A DNA stretch of 64,000 nucleotides from Pinirhizobacter sp036499745 (GTDB lineage Bacteria > Pseudomonadota > Gammaproteobacteria > Xanthomonadales > Rhodanobacteraceae): assembly GCF_036499745.1 (NCBI RefSeq), contig NZ_DASYDG010000010.1:1-64000 (forward strand), given 5' to 3'. Positions 50,343 through 59,163 of the stretch are shown piece by piece. The notes under the pieces were generated by a model. It saw nothing but the letters and a program-made list of their open reading frames with translations, ran no database searches and had not been told where the DNA came from. Position 1 is the stretch's first letter; each line of letters opens with the position of its first letter. A program made the translations under genes and the position numbers.

Positions 50343-51359
50343 TTACGCCGGGATCGGATCCGGCAGCAGCTCGGCCTGGTGCCTGGCCACGCGCGTACGC
50401 ATCAATTGCTCAAAGCGGATCGCCTTGTGGCCATTGGCATTGCCCAGACGGCCGCGGAACACCGGCACGTCCTCGGCGAAGACCGAGGCGAATTCCGGCA
50501 CGGAGATGGGAATGACGTCGCCGGGGCGCAGGTGCAGGAAATCACCAATGCTGATGCGGGTTTCGGCCATCAGCGACGACAGCTCCACCTCGGCGTCGAG
50601 AATTTCCTCGTGCAGGGAATGGATCCAGCGGTCGTCACGTTCGGCGCGGTCGCTCTGTACACCGGCGTCGAGCAGTTCGCGGATCGGCTCGACCATCGAA
50701 TACGGCAGGGTGAGGTGGATTTCCCCGCCGCCGCCGTCCAGTTCGATATGGAAGCGCGAGACCACCACGGTTTCCGTGGGGCTGACGATATTGGCGAACT
50801 GCGGGTTGATCTCGGAGTTCAGGAACTCGAAATCCATCTTCAACACCGGGGCCCAGGCTTCGCCCATGGCGGTGAAAATCTCGCCCAGCACGATCTGGAT
50901 CACGCGGTTTTCGGTCGGGGTGAAATCCCTGCCTTCTATGCGCGCGTGATAGCGGCCGTCGCCACCGAAGAAATTATCGATCACGGTAAACACCAGGCGC
51001 GGCTCCAGCACGCACAGGGCGGTGCCTCGCAGGGGCTTGATGCGGACCAGGTTGAGATTCGACGGCACCGCTAGCGAATGCACGTACTCGTTGAACTTCA
51101 CCATGCGCACGCCCAGCACGGATACCTCGCATGCCTTGCGCAGCACATTGAACAGGTTGGCGCGGAAATAGCGGGCAAATCGGTCGTTGACCATCTCTAG
51201 CGTAGGCAGCCGGCCGCGGACGATGCGGTCCTGCTGGGTGAAGTCGTATTCGACGGCCATGCCCGGCGGCAGAGGCTCGTTGACCTCGGTCTCTACCGCA
51301 CCGCCTTCCACACCGGCCAGCAGTGCGTCGATTTCTTCCTGGGAAAGCAGGTCGCTCAT
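50343..51359 (-). CDS. fliM: Flagellar motor switch protein FliM
   Basis: C-ring middle protein of 338 aa. The N-terminal CheY-phosphate-binding peptide is LLSQEEIDALLAG. The middle domain contains RIKPLRGTALCVLEPRLVF and VIDNFFGGDGRY. The C-terminal SpoA domain follows from about residue 250 (LHEEILDAEVELSSLMAETRISIGDFLHL, broken by variation). It is 14 bases after fliL. Confidence 0.96.
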   Translation of the reverse strand: MSDLLSQEEIDALLAGVEGGAVETEVNEPLPPGMAVEYDFTQQDRIVRGRLPTLEMVNDRFARYFRANLFNVLRKACEVSVLGVRMVKFNEYVHSLAVPSNLNLVRIKPLRGTALCVLEPRLVFTVIDNFFGGDGRYHARIEGRDFTPTENRVIQIVLGEIFTAMGEAWAPVLKMDFEFLNSEINPQFANIVSPTETVVVSRFHIELDGGGGEIHLTLPYSMVEPIRELLDAGVQSDRAERDDRWIHSLHEEILDAEVELSSLMAETRISIGDFLHLRPGDVIPISVPEFASVFAEDVPVFRGRLGNANGHKAIRFEQLMRTRVARHQAELLPDPIPA

Positions 51360-51373
51360 GGCGGGTCCTTGGG

Positions 51374-51850
51374 TTACTGCATCACGAAGCTGGTGAAATA
51401 CACCGCGTCGACGCCGGGCTTGCCGGTTTTGTCAGCCACGATCTTCTGCACCGCGGCCAGTGCCTCGGCCTGCAGCTTCTGCTTGCCCTTCGCGTCGGTC
51501 AGGGTGCTGGCGTCCTGGCCGGAAAACAGCATCACCAGTGCGTTGCGGATCACAGGATCGGTGTCCTTCACCGCCTGGATGGCTTCCGGATCGTGCGACA
51601 TCACGGTGATCCCCACCTGCAGGAAGCGCAGGGCGCGGTCATCCTGGAAGTTCACCACGAAACCCGGCTCCAGCGCCTGGTACAGCGCCTCGCGATGGAC
51701 GGGCTTGGCCGCTTCCTCCGCGCCCTTCTTATGAAGCAGGAAGAAGCCGCCGGCACCCATGGCAATGACGGCCACAGCGAGGATGGCAAGGAGGCCGCCC
51801 TTGCCCTTTTTCTTGACGACGGGAGCGGCGTTTTCAGCGGTTGCGGACAT
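51374..51850 (-). CDS. fliL: Flagellar basal-body-associated protein FliL
   Basis: Membrane protein near the stators, 158 aa. The ATG at 51850 has GAGG six bases upstream. A membrane helix lies near 20-38 (LLAILAVAVIAMGAGGFFLL) and the stomatin-like periplasmic domain follows (LEPGFVVNFQDDRALRFLQVGITVMSHD, broken by variation). It is the first gene after a sigma-54 promoter and opens the fliLMNOPQR-flhB operon. Confidence 0.93.
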   Translation of the reverse strand: MSATAENAAPVVKKKGKGGLLAILAVAVIAMGAGGFFLLHKKGAEEAAKPVHREALYQALEPGFVVNFQDDRALRFLQVGITVMSHDPEAIQAVKDTDPVIRNALVMLFSGQDASTLTDAKGKQKLQAEALAAVQKIVADKTGKPGVDAVYFTSFVMQ

Positions 51851-51921
51851 GGAAAACCTCAAGCGTTATAGCAATGGCGAAAGCGTTCGCGCGGAACGTC
51901 CACGCCGGTCATGATGTTCGT

Positions 51922-51937
51922 TGCAAGCCGCGTGCCA
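51922..51937 (-). promoter_or_regulatory. Sigma-54 promoter of the fliL operon
   Basis: On the minus strand the fliK-fliL gap reads TGGCAC, five bases, TTGCA, an exact match to the core -24/-12 sigma-54 consensus with the right spacing. It would start transcription about 60 bases before fliL, consistent with FleQ/RpoN control of middle flagellar genes. Confidence 0.8.
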
Positions 51938-52028
51938 CGCCCTGAAGGGCTTTGCAATGCGGGTTTGCCTTAAAGCAGACGCGCCGGTTTCCCGACGCGT
52001 GTCGATATTCCGTTGCCGGGGCCGCCGG

Positions 52029-53336
52029 TCAGGCGAAGTCGTCGACCAGGGCGTTGGGCGCCCGGACGGTCGCCTGTTGCACGTCCGGCACATCGCCAGG
52101 CTCGCCACTGCCCTGCGCAACCTGGGCGAACGACCTGCCATGGTCCTGGCCGCCCTGCCCCGACTGCTGCTGGCCGACCTGCGCCTGGCCAAGTTGCAGG
52201 CCGTGGTGGGCAAGCATGGTGTCCAGCTGGGTGAGGGTCTGGTTCACCGCCTGCACGGCGGCGGGATGCTGGGCGGCAAAGGCCACGTCCACGCGGTTCT
52301 GGTGCACGCTGATCTTCACGTCCAGCTGGCCCATGTCTTCCGGATGCAGGCGGATGGACGCTTCCTTGATGTCGCCATTGCTCATCCAGGCGATCTGTTG
52401 GCCGAGCTCGTTGGCAAAGGCGGGGGTGCCGGCTACCTGGGTGCTTTGCAAGGCAGCCGGCGCCGATACCGGAATGGACGCTTGCGGTACCTGGCCCGTG
52501 GCCAATAGCGACGGGTCAGGCAACAGGGACGCCTTGGTCGCATCGGCCTTGTCGCCACTGCCCAGCAACCCTGCCATGGCGTCGCCGACCAGGCCGACTG
52601 CCTTGCCGACCACGCCCGTGGCGGCATCGGCAACGGTACCTGCCACCGCACCACCGAGCGAACTGGTGAGGGCCTGGGCCATCTTCGACGACGCCGTGAT
52701 GGCTGCACCGATGTCGTCGGCGATGGCGGACTTGCTGTCGTTTGTGGCCGTGACCATCGTAGCCGTGGCCGACGTTGTGGCCGGCGCAGCAGCGGTAGTG
52801 GCAGCTGGCGCCGGTGCCGCGGATTGCTGGATCAACGCCAGCATGGCAGCGGCGATCGCCTGGCCGTTGGCGGGGTCGGTCGCGGGCTGTGCGGGTCCGG
52901 ATGTCTGGTCACTTTTGGCCGTCTTGGCGTCGGCTGCGGGTTCTTCGTCGGCATCGGCACCTGGACCCGGGTTTTGTGCGGCCGCGGAAGCTGCGTCGGC
53001 CAGAGCCACGGCCACGCCGCCGGTGCCGTCGGCAGCCGTGGCATCAGCAGCATCGCCAGCGTCGGCCCGGTCGCCCTTGGCCTTGGCGTGGTGAGCGCCA
53101 CCGCCCTGCTGGGGCGCTTGTGCTTGTGACTGTGCCTGTCCAGTTGTGTCGTCTTGCGTGCGTACCGGCGCAGAATGCTGCGGCGGATCTGCTTTTGGCG
53201 CAAGCGCAGATGAAGCATGCTTCATCGCATCGCCAAAGCTCGGTGCGTCGTCCCGGTCGGGCGTGGACGCAGATTGCCGCGTAGACGCCCGCTGCGGCGG
53301 ATTGAGCTGGATGGAGGAAGGCGTCTGGGTGTTCAT
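52029..53336 (-). CDS. fliK: Flagellar hook-length control protein FliK
   Basis: Secreted molecular ruler of 435 aa from the ATG at 53336. The N-terminal 300 residues are disordered, rich in Ala, Gln, Asp and Thr. The C-terminal Flg_hook domain (about 320-420) has LGQQIAWMSNGDIKEASIRLHPEDMGQLDVKISVHQN (broken by variation) and a Gln/Gly-rich end. It sits in the canonical place between fliJ and fliL, so it is the primary FliK; the paralogue is at 27.4-28.8 kb. Confidence 0.92.
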   Translation of the reverse strand: MNTQTPSSIQLNPPQRASTRQSASTPDRDDAPSFGDAMKHASSALAPKADPPQHSAPVRTQDDTTGQAQSQAQAPQQGGGAHHAKAKGDRADAGDAADATAADGTGGVAVALADAASAAAQNPGPGADADEEPAADAKTAKSDQTSGPAQPATDPANGQAIAAAMLALIQQSAAPAPAATTAAAPATTSATATMVTATNDSKSAIADDIGAAITASSKMAQALTSSLGGAVAGTVADAATGVVGKAVGLVGDAMAGLLGSGDKADATKASLLPDPSLLATGQVPQASIPVSAPAALQSTQVAGTPAFANELGQQIAWMSNGDIKEASIRLHPEDMGQLDVKISVHQNRVDVAFAAQHPAAVQAVNQTLTQLDTMLAHHGLQLGQAQVGQQQSGQGGQDHGRSFAQVAQGSGEPGDVPDVQQATVRAPNALVDDFA

Positions 53337-53352
53337 GAGGTTCTCATCGTCG

Positions 53353-53778
53353 TTAGGCCGGCTTGCGCTTGGTCTGCGAGCGCTCGTCGGCCTGGTTCTG
53401 TTCGCGGCGGTCCTCGGCCTTGCGTTCGGCATCGCGGTAGCGGGTGGTGACGGTGTCCAGGGCCTTGGCCCGGCCACGCGCTTCCATCCATGCCTGCTGC
53501 GATGCCGCCACGGCGCGTTCGCGTCGGGCCACCTCGGCCATCTGCTGGACGATGGCCATGTCGATGCGCTGCAGGAAACTCTGGCGATTGAGGATGCCGG
53601 CAACGTTGCTGCCGGAAGGGATGCTGCCGTAGTCGTCGCGGTAGCGACGCAGTTCATCGAGCTGTTGCTGGGCCATGGCCAGCTGGTTACGCTGGCCGGC
53701 CATGGCAAGCGTGGCTTCCTGCTCGCGTTTTTCAGCCAGGTCCACCACCGGCTGCAGGCGATCGGCACGCGAGGTCAT
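53353..53778 (-). CDS. fliJ: Flagellar export chaperone FliJ
   Basis: Coiled-coil protein of 141 aa, almost wholly helical (RLQPVVDLAEKREQEATLAMAGQRNQLAMAQQQL at the start, broken by variation). It is rich in Arg and Glu at the end. It links the FliI ATPase ring to FlhA. The start overlaps the fliI stop as ATGA. Confidence 0.9.
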   Translation of the reverse strand: MTSRADRLQPVVDLAEKREQEATLAMAGQRNQLAMAQQQLDELRRYRDDYGSIPSGSNVAGILNRQSFLQRIDMAIVQQMAEVARRERAVAASQQAWMEARGRAKALDTVTTRYRDAERKAEDRREQNQADERSQTKRKPA

Positions 53779-55145
53779 GCGCGCTCAACCTGGGCCACGG
53801 CGCCGAGGCCCGCTTCGGCTTCCGCCAGGCCCACCGATTCTTCGGTCTCCTGCTGCAGGAACGCCGACAACTGCGGGTACAGGGCGATGGCTTCGTCCGT
53901 GCGCGGGTCGCTGCCCTTCTGGTAGGCACCCACGGCAATCAGGTCACGTTGCTGCCGGTAGGCCGAATACACCTGGCGGAAGCGCTGCGCCGACCGCATG
54001 TGCTCGCGCGACACCACGGCGGGCATGACGCGGCTGATCGAGGCTTCGATGTCGATGGCCGGGTAGTGGCCGGCTTCGGCCAGGTCGCGCGAGAGCACGA
54101 TATGGCCGTCCAGGATCGCGCGCGACGCGTCGGCGATCGGATCGTGGCGGTAGTCGTCGCCCTCGGTCAGCACGGTATAGAAAGCGGTGATGGAACCGGT
54201 CCCGGTAGCGTCATTTCCGGCGCGTTCCACCAGCGCCGGCAGCATGGCGAACACCGACGGCGGATATCCCTTGGTCGCCGGCGGCTCGCCGATGGCCAGC
54301 GCGATCTCGCGCTGTGCCTGGGCATAACGGGTGAGCGAATCCATCAGCAGCAACACCCGCTTGCCCTGGTCGCGAAAATGCTCGGCCACCGCGGTGGCCA
54401 ACTGTGCGCCGCGCAGCCGCGAGAGTGGCGGCGCGTCGGCGGGCGCCGCCACTACCACGGCGCGGCGACGGCCTTCCTCGCCCAGCGTGTGATCGACGAA
54501 CTCCTTCACTTCACGACCGCGCTCGCCGATCAGCCCCACCACGACCACGTCGGCGTCGGTGAAGCGGGTCATCATGCCCAGCAGCGTTGATTTACCCACG
54601 CCGGAGCCGGCGAACAGGCCGATGCGCTGGCCGCGGCCAACGGTCAAAAGGGCGTTGATCGCGCGTACGCCGGTATCGAGCGGGGTGTCTATCGGCTGGC
54701 GCGACATCGGGTTGATCGGCTCGCGACGCAGCGGCGCGCGCTCGCGCACCATCAGCGGTCCCTTGCCGTCCAGCGGCGCGCCATCGGCGCCGATCACGCG
54801 GCCGAGCAGTTCATCGCCCACCGGCACGCCGGACGTGCCGGCGACCGGACGCACGCGCGCATTGGGCAGCACGCCGTGCAACTGGCCCGTGGGCATCAAC
54901 AGCAGGCGACCATCGGCGAAGCCGACGACCTCGGTTTCAAGTTCGTTGCCGTCGGCGCCGGACACCATGCAGCGCGCGCCCACCGGGGCCTCGCAGCCGA
55001 CGGCTTCCAGCGTGAGCCCCACTACGCGGCGTAATTTTCCTTCCGCTTGCAGCGGGCGAAGATGGTCCAACTGCGCGCAGCGCATGGCCAGCGCGTCGCT
55101 CCAGCGCTGGTTGCGATCCGGCGGAAGGGCGATGACGTCGCTCAC
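53775..55145 (-). CDS. fliI: Flagellum-specific ATPase FliI
   Basis: Export ATPase of 456 aa, started at a GTG at 55145 whose GTGA overlaps the fliH stop. The longer open frame upstream runs inside fliH and is not used. Walker A is GLFAGSGVGKSTLLGMM and Walker B follows as VLLLMDSLTRYAQAQREIAL. A family block is GYPPSVFAMLPALVERAGN. It is the ATPase that prepares substrates for export with FliH and FliJ. Confidence 0.95.
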   Translation of the reverse strand: MSDVIALPPDRNQRWSDALAMRCAQLDHLRPLQAEGKLRRVVGLTLEAVGCEAPVGARCMVSGADGNELETEVVGFADGRLLLMPTGQLHGVLPNARVRPVAGTSGVPVGDELLGRVIGADGAPLDGKGPLMVRERAPLRREPINPMSRQPIDTPLDTGVRAINALLTVGRGQRIGLFAGSGVGKSTLLGMMTRFTDADVVVVGLIGERGREVKEFVDHTLGEEGRRRAVVVAAPADAPPLSRLRGAQLATAVAEHFRDQGKRVLLLMDSLTRYAQAQREIALAIGEPPATKGYPPSVFAMLPALVERAGNDATGTGSITAFYTVLTEGDDYRHDPIADASRAILDGHIVLSRDLAEAGHYPAIDIEASISRVMPAVVSREHMRSAQRFRQVYSAYRQQRDLIAVGAYQKGSDPRTDEAIALYPQLSAFLQQETEESVGLAEAEAGLGAVAQVERA

Positions 55146-55774
55146 GCCTCGGGTTCCTCGTCCACGCGATCGTCGCCGAGTACCGCATCGACCACGGTGG
55201 CCAGGCGCGAGCGCAGGCGCGCGTCGATGCGCGAATGTTCCGATTCCAGCCGGCAGTCGCCGCGATCGAGCGTGCGATCCTCGACGATCAGCCATGAATC
55301 TTCGGCGCTGTTGCGATGATCGCGCACCAGGGCTGCGTCGTCGGGATGCAGCACAACGCGGACATGGCGCTCGGCAGCCGGCAACACGTGCACGGCCTGA
55401 CGCACCACCTCAATGATCTTTTCGGGCCTAAGGGAAATCTCCACGCCCAGCACGCGCTCGGCCACCACCGTGGCAAGCCACGCCAGTTCGCGGGCAACCG
55501 CATCATCCAACTCCGCCAGCGGACGGGCGGCGGCAGTGTAAAGCGCTTCCAGACGGCCGGTCTGCGACAGCAGTTCACGGCGCGCGGTGGCACGCCCTTC
55601 AACGAGCCCCGCGTTAAAGCCTTCCTCACGCGCCTGGCGTTCGATGGCCTCAAGGTCGGCGATCGTCGGCAACGGTGAGGGCTCCTCCTTGACACGGCGC
55701 ACGGCCGGCTCGCCGACGGCCGGCAGTTCCCAGCGCTCGTAGGCAGAGGCCTCGTCGCGGCCAAGGACGCTCAT
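55142..55774 (-). CDS. fliH: Flagellar assembly protein FliH
   Basis: Regulator of the FliI ATPase, 210 aa. The N-terminus has a Trp-containing segment (AYERWELPAV) that may bind FlhA or FliN. A helical central part with REEGFNAGLVEGRATARRELL has the Gly-repeat-like pattern of the family. The C-terminal globular domain includes VLGVEISLRPEKIIEVVRQAVHVLP (broken by variation). It overlaps fliG by one base and fliI by four. Confidence 0.9.
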   Translation of the reverse strand: MSVLGRDEASAYERWELPAVGEPAVRRVKEEPSPLPTIADLEAIERQAREEGFNAGLVEGRATARRELLSQTGRLEALYTAAARPLAELDDAVARELAWLATVVAERVLGVEISLRPEKIIEVVRQAVHVLPAAERHVRVVLHPDDAALVRDHRNSAEDSWLIVEDRTLDRGDCRLESEHSRIDARLRSRLATVVDAVLGDDRVDEEPEA

Positions 55775-56775
55775 CAGACGAACTCCTCACCACCACCGGT
55801 CAGGGTGATCTGGCCTGCATCGGCCAGGCGGCGTGCACTGGCCAGCACTTCCTTCTGCGCGGCGTCCACTTCGCTGACGCGTACCGGACCCTTCACTTCC
55901 AGGTCGTCGCGCAGCATATCGGCGGCGCGCTTGGACATGTTGCTGAAGATCTTCTCGCGCATCGCCGGCTCCGCGCCCTTCAACGCGGTGATCAGCGTGC
56001 CAGAGGCTACCTCGCGCAACAGCGCCTGCATGCTTCGGTCGTCGAGGTCGGCAAGGTCGTCGAAGACGAACATCAGCTCTTCGATCTTCTCGCCGAGGTT
56101 TGAATCGAGCCCGCGGATGGAGGCCATCAGTTCGGCTTCGCGCGAGGCTTCCATCGAGTTCAGGATGGCCGCGGCCGCCTTCAGGCCGCCCACCGTGGCC
56201 GACTTCATCTTGTTGCTTGTGCCGGAGAACTGGCGCTCCATGATTTCATCGAGCTCGTCCAGCGCATGCGGCTGCACGCCGTCGAGAGTAGCGATGCGCA
56301 TGACCACATCCGAGCGCACGCGCGGCTGCAGGTAGGCCAGCACCTCGGCGGCCTGGTCGGGCTCCAGGTGAGCCAGCACCAGGGCGATGATCTGCGGGTG
56401 TTCCTGGCCGATCATCTCGGCAATGGCGCGGCTTTCCATCCACTTGAGCGACTCCAGTCCCTTGGAACTGCGGCCCAGCAGGATACGGTCGATCAGGCTG
56501 CCGGCCTTGGTTTCGCCCAGAGCGTTCACCAGCACCTTGCGGATGTATTCCTCCGTACCCACGCCCAGCGCCGTGTGCTGGCCAAGGTCTTCGGTGAGGC
56601 GTGTGATCACGCCGTCGACCTGTTCCTTGGACACGTTTTTCAGCGCCGCCATGGCGGTGCCGACCGATTGAACGTCGCGGGCATTCAGGTGCTTGAGCAC
56701 CGTGGCCGCGTCGTCTTCGCCAAGCGTCAGCAGCAGGATCGCCGCACGTTGGGAACCACTCAATGCATCAGCCAT
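55774..56775 (-). CDS. fliG: Flagellar motor switch protein FliG
   Basis: Rotor protein of 333 aa that contacts the stators. The N-terminal domain binds FliF, the middle has the EHPQIIALVLAHLEPDQAAEVLAYL block (broken by variation) and the C-terminal torque helix lies in FVFDDLADLDDRSMQALLREV. The charged residues that face the stator are preserved. It overlaps fliF by eight bases. Confidence 0.96.
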   Translation of the reverse strand: MADALSGSQRAAILLLTLGEDDAATVLKHLNARDVQSVGTAMAALKNVSKEQVDGVITRLTEDLGQHTALGVGTEEYIRKVLVNALGETKAGSLIDRILLGRSSKGLESLKWMESRAIAEMIGQEHPQIIALVLAHLEPDQAAEVLAYLQPRVRSDVVMRIATLDGVQPHALDELDEIMERQFSGTSNKMKSATVGGLKAAAAILNSMEASREAELMASIRGLDSNLGEKIEELMFVFDDLADLDDRSMQALLREVASGTLITALKGAEPAMREKIFSNMSKRAADMLRDDLEVKGPVRVSEVDAAQKEVLASARRLADAGQITLTGGGEEFV

Positions 56776-58459
56776 CTTCAGCCACCCAGCTCTTGACTAC
56801 CTGCGCAACCTGTTTGGGATTGTCGTTGGCCATGCGCTTGGCCAGGCCGATCTTCTGTTCGTAGGCGAGGAGTGCCGGGGCGCCCTTGCCCCTTTGCGTT
56901 TCCAGCTGTGGCGAGTCGCGCTCGTCGTCGTCCACCATCACCGACACGGTGGGCACGGGACCTGCCAGTGCCGGCTGCAAGCCGCCGACGCTTGGCCGCA
57001 TCGCCGTGCGCATCATCGGGCGGATGACGAAGAAGGCCACGGCCAGTGCCGCCAGCACGCCCAGCGCCTGCTTGATCAGGTCGAGCATGCCCGGCTTCTG
57101 CCAGAAGGGAATATCGATGCCCACGTCGTCCACCGGGGTGGCGTGGAAGGCTTCGTTGATCACGCTGACGCTATCGCCACGCGCGGCATCGAAGCCCACG
57201 GCATTCTTTGTGAGCGTGGTCATGCGCTCGATTTCTTCCGGGGTGAAGGCAACGCTTCCAGGCTTGCCGTCCTTGCCCACCACTGATTTGTTGTCCACCA
57301 CCACCGCGACGGTCAGCCGGGACACCTTCCCTGCCGGGTCCACCACGTGGCTCACGGTGCGGTCGAGTTCGTAGTTGCGCGTGGCACTGTTGCTGCTCTG
57401 GCTGGGTTCGGTGGCCTGTGCGGTGGCGGTCGCCTGGGGGGCACCGGGCTTCTTGCCTGCATCGGGTTTGGCCGCGGTGGCCTGGGCGACGGTGTTGGGC
57501 GGCTGGTTGGACAGCGCACCCGGCACGCCACCGGCAGCGGTACCGTCATGGCGCGTATCGCTGCTGGTCTGCTCGCTGCGCAGCGCCGGATTGTCGTGGT
57601 TGAACACTTCGCTCGCCTTCTCGGTGTTCGAGAAGTCGAGGTTGGCAAACACCTGCGCGCGCACCTTGCCGGCGCCCACCAGCGGCGTGAGCAATTCCTC
57701 CACGCGGGAGGCGTAGGTGCTTTCGATCTGGTTGGACAGGCGCATGCGCGTGTCGCCGATGGCCGCCGGGCTGTCCGGATCGGCGTTGGTAAGAAGCTGT
57801 CCTGCCTGGTCGATCACCGAAACGTTACGCGCATCCAGACCCGGCACCGACGAGGACACCAGGTGCACCACCGCGGACACCTGGCCGGCATCGAGTGAAC
57901 GGCCCGGATACAGGGCCACCACCACCGACGCGCTGGCTGGATGGTTGTCGCGGATAAAGGCCGAAGGCTTCGGCAGCGCCAGGTGCACGCGCGCGCCCTT
58001 GACCGACTGCAGGCCGCCGATGGTCTGGCCAAGGTCGTTTTCAAGCAGTTGCTGGTAACGGCTCCGCTCGGCCATGTCGCTCATGCCGAAGGGAGAATCC
58101 GACTGCGCCGTGGCGCCACCCTGGGACGCGCCCTGCGGCAGGCCCTGCGAGGCAAGTTTCAGGCGCATGGCTGCCACGTCGGCGGCCGGCACGAATACCG
58201 ACGCCCCATCGGTGCCAAGCTTGTAGGGCTCGTTGGCCGCCTGCAAGGCCTGGGTAACGGCGGCGGCGTCCTTCTGCTCGAGGCCGGCGTAAAGCATCCC
58301 GTAGTCGGGCGTGCGAGACCACATCACCACCGCTACGCCGATGGCGACCGCGGCGGCAATGCCGGCCATCAAGGTCAGCTGGCGTGCCACCGGAGTGGCG
58401 GCCAGGTTCTTGAACGATGCCAGCCGGGAATCGGTGGTGGCGACGGGGTTATCAGCCAT
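56768..58459 (-). CDS. fliF: Flagellar MS-ring protein FliF
   Basis: MS-ring subunit of 563 aa with two membrane helices (about 26-46 and 440-460) and the YscJ-like domain between. Family blocks are YGMLYAGLEQKDAAAVTQAL, QGLPQGASQGG and VHLALPKPSAFIRDNHPASASVVV (broken by variation). A disordered Ala/Gln/Pro-rich segment lies at about 310-350. The C-terminal end (LAKRMANDNPKQVAQVVKSWV) binds FliG, encoded next. Confidence 0.96.
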   Translation of the reverse strand: MADNPVATTDSRLASFKNLAATPVARQLTLMAGIAAAVAIGVAVVMWSRTPDYGMLYAGLEQKDAAAVTQALQAANEPYKLGTDGASVFVPAADVAAMRLKLASQGLPQGASQGGATAQSDSPFGMSDMAERSRYQQLLENDLGQTIGGLQSVKGARVHLALPKPSAFIRDNHPASASVVVALYPGRSLDAGQVSAVVHLVSSSVPGLDARNVSVIDQAGQLLTNADPDSPAAIGDTRMRLSNQIESTYASRVEELLTPLVGAGKVRAQVFANLDFSNTEKASEVFNHDNPALRSEQTSSDTRHDGTAAGGVPGALSNQPPNTVAQATAAKPDAGKKPGAPQATATAQATEPSQSSNSATRNYELDRTVSHVVDPAGKVSRLTVAVVVDNKSVVGKDGKPGSVAFTPEEIERMTTLTKNAVGFDAARGDSVSVINEAFHATPVDDVGIDIPFWQKPGMLDLIKQALGVLAALAVAFFVIRPMMRTAMRPSVGGLQPALAGPVPTVSVMVDDDERDSPQLETQRGKGAPALLAYEQKIGLAKRMANDNPKQVAQVVKSWVAEDG

Positions 58460-58500
58460 GGGTGAACAAGTCCGTTAGTAGAAGGGTCATGAACAGTCGC

Positions 58501-58830
58501 TTAGAACGACATGTTCATGATGTCCTTGTAGGCATCAACCATCTTGTTGCGTACCTGGGTAACCGTGCTCAGCGATAGATCCGCCTTCTGCACCGACAGC
58601 ATCACCTGGGCCAGGTCCACGCCCTTGTCGCCTCGCTCGAAAGCGGCAGCCTGTACACCAGCGGTCTTTTGCAGGTCCGCCACGCTACCCAGCGACTGCT
58701 TAAGCAGCGCGCCGAAGTCCGACGGGGCCGCGGAGCCGCCAATGGTGTTGATCTTCGCCGACGGCAATTCCGTTACCGCCGTCATCCGGCGCATCTGGGA
58801 AAGCAGGCTGTTTACGTCGATCGTGGTCAT
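58501..58830 (-). CDS. fliE: Flagellar hook-basal body complex protein FliE
   Basis: Small rod-junction protein of 109 aa from the ATG at 58830, first gene of the fliEFGHIJK operon. The C-terminal helices match the family (FERGDKGVDLAQVMLSVQKADLSLSTVTQVRNKMVDAY, broken by variation). A sigma-54-type promoter lies about 40 bases upstream. The open frame further upstream is not conserved. Confidence 0.94.
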   Translation of the reverse strand: MTTIDVNSLLSQMRRMTAVTELPSAKINTIGGSAAPSDFGALLKQSLGSVADLQKTAGVQAAAFERGDKGVDLAQVMLSVQKADLSLSTVTQVRNKMVDAYKDIMNMSF

Positions 58831-58869
58831 GGCGGTTTTCCGGCGCGCGTTGGCGTTTGGACGGTGCGA

Positions 58870-58885
58870 TGCACGTGGCGTGCCA
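58870..58885 (-). promoter_or_regulatory. Sigma-54-type promoter of the fliE operon
   Basis: On the minus strand the sequence reads TGGCAC, five bases, GTGCA. The -24 GG and -12 GC dinucleotides and their spacing are correct, with one mismatch to TTGCA. It lies 40 bases before the fliE start, as expected for a FleQ-activated promoter. Confidence 0.65.
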
Positions 58886-59135
58886 AAGCAGCGATGGACG
58901 GTGAGTGACCCAGCAAGAAGACAAGAAGGTGGGCAGTACGTGGTCAACGCACTACCGATGGGGCTTTTCTCCGGCACAAACCTGTCCTGGGCGGGCCGCC
59001 AGGCACCACCAGAAGTAGCGATTGCCGAAGGATCTGCCGACGCGGTTACCGACTGCGTGGCTGACCTGCCGCTCCCTAAGGGTGCACGCCAACTGGCGCA
59101 CTGCCCACCTTGTTGCCTTCTTTATTCTTGTCCAG

Positions 59136-59157
59136 GGCCGGAAGAAGACCTCCGGCC
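59136..59157 (-). terminator. Hairpin just past the fleQ stop codon
   Basis: A 7-bp inverted repeat (GGCCGGA and TCCGGCC) with an 8-base loop starts six bases past the stop of fleQ. No T-run follows on the minus strand, so its role as terminator is only possible. Confidence 0.35.
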
Positions 59158-59163
59158 ACCAGG

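Larger units (their letters stand above)
58831..59163. other. Gene-free region between fleQ and fliE
   Basis: About 330 bases with no convincing gene on either strand. It holds the fliE sigma-54 promoter near its left end and a hairpin next to the fleQ stop at its right end. The rest shows no clear motif. Confidence 0.6.
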
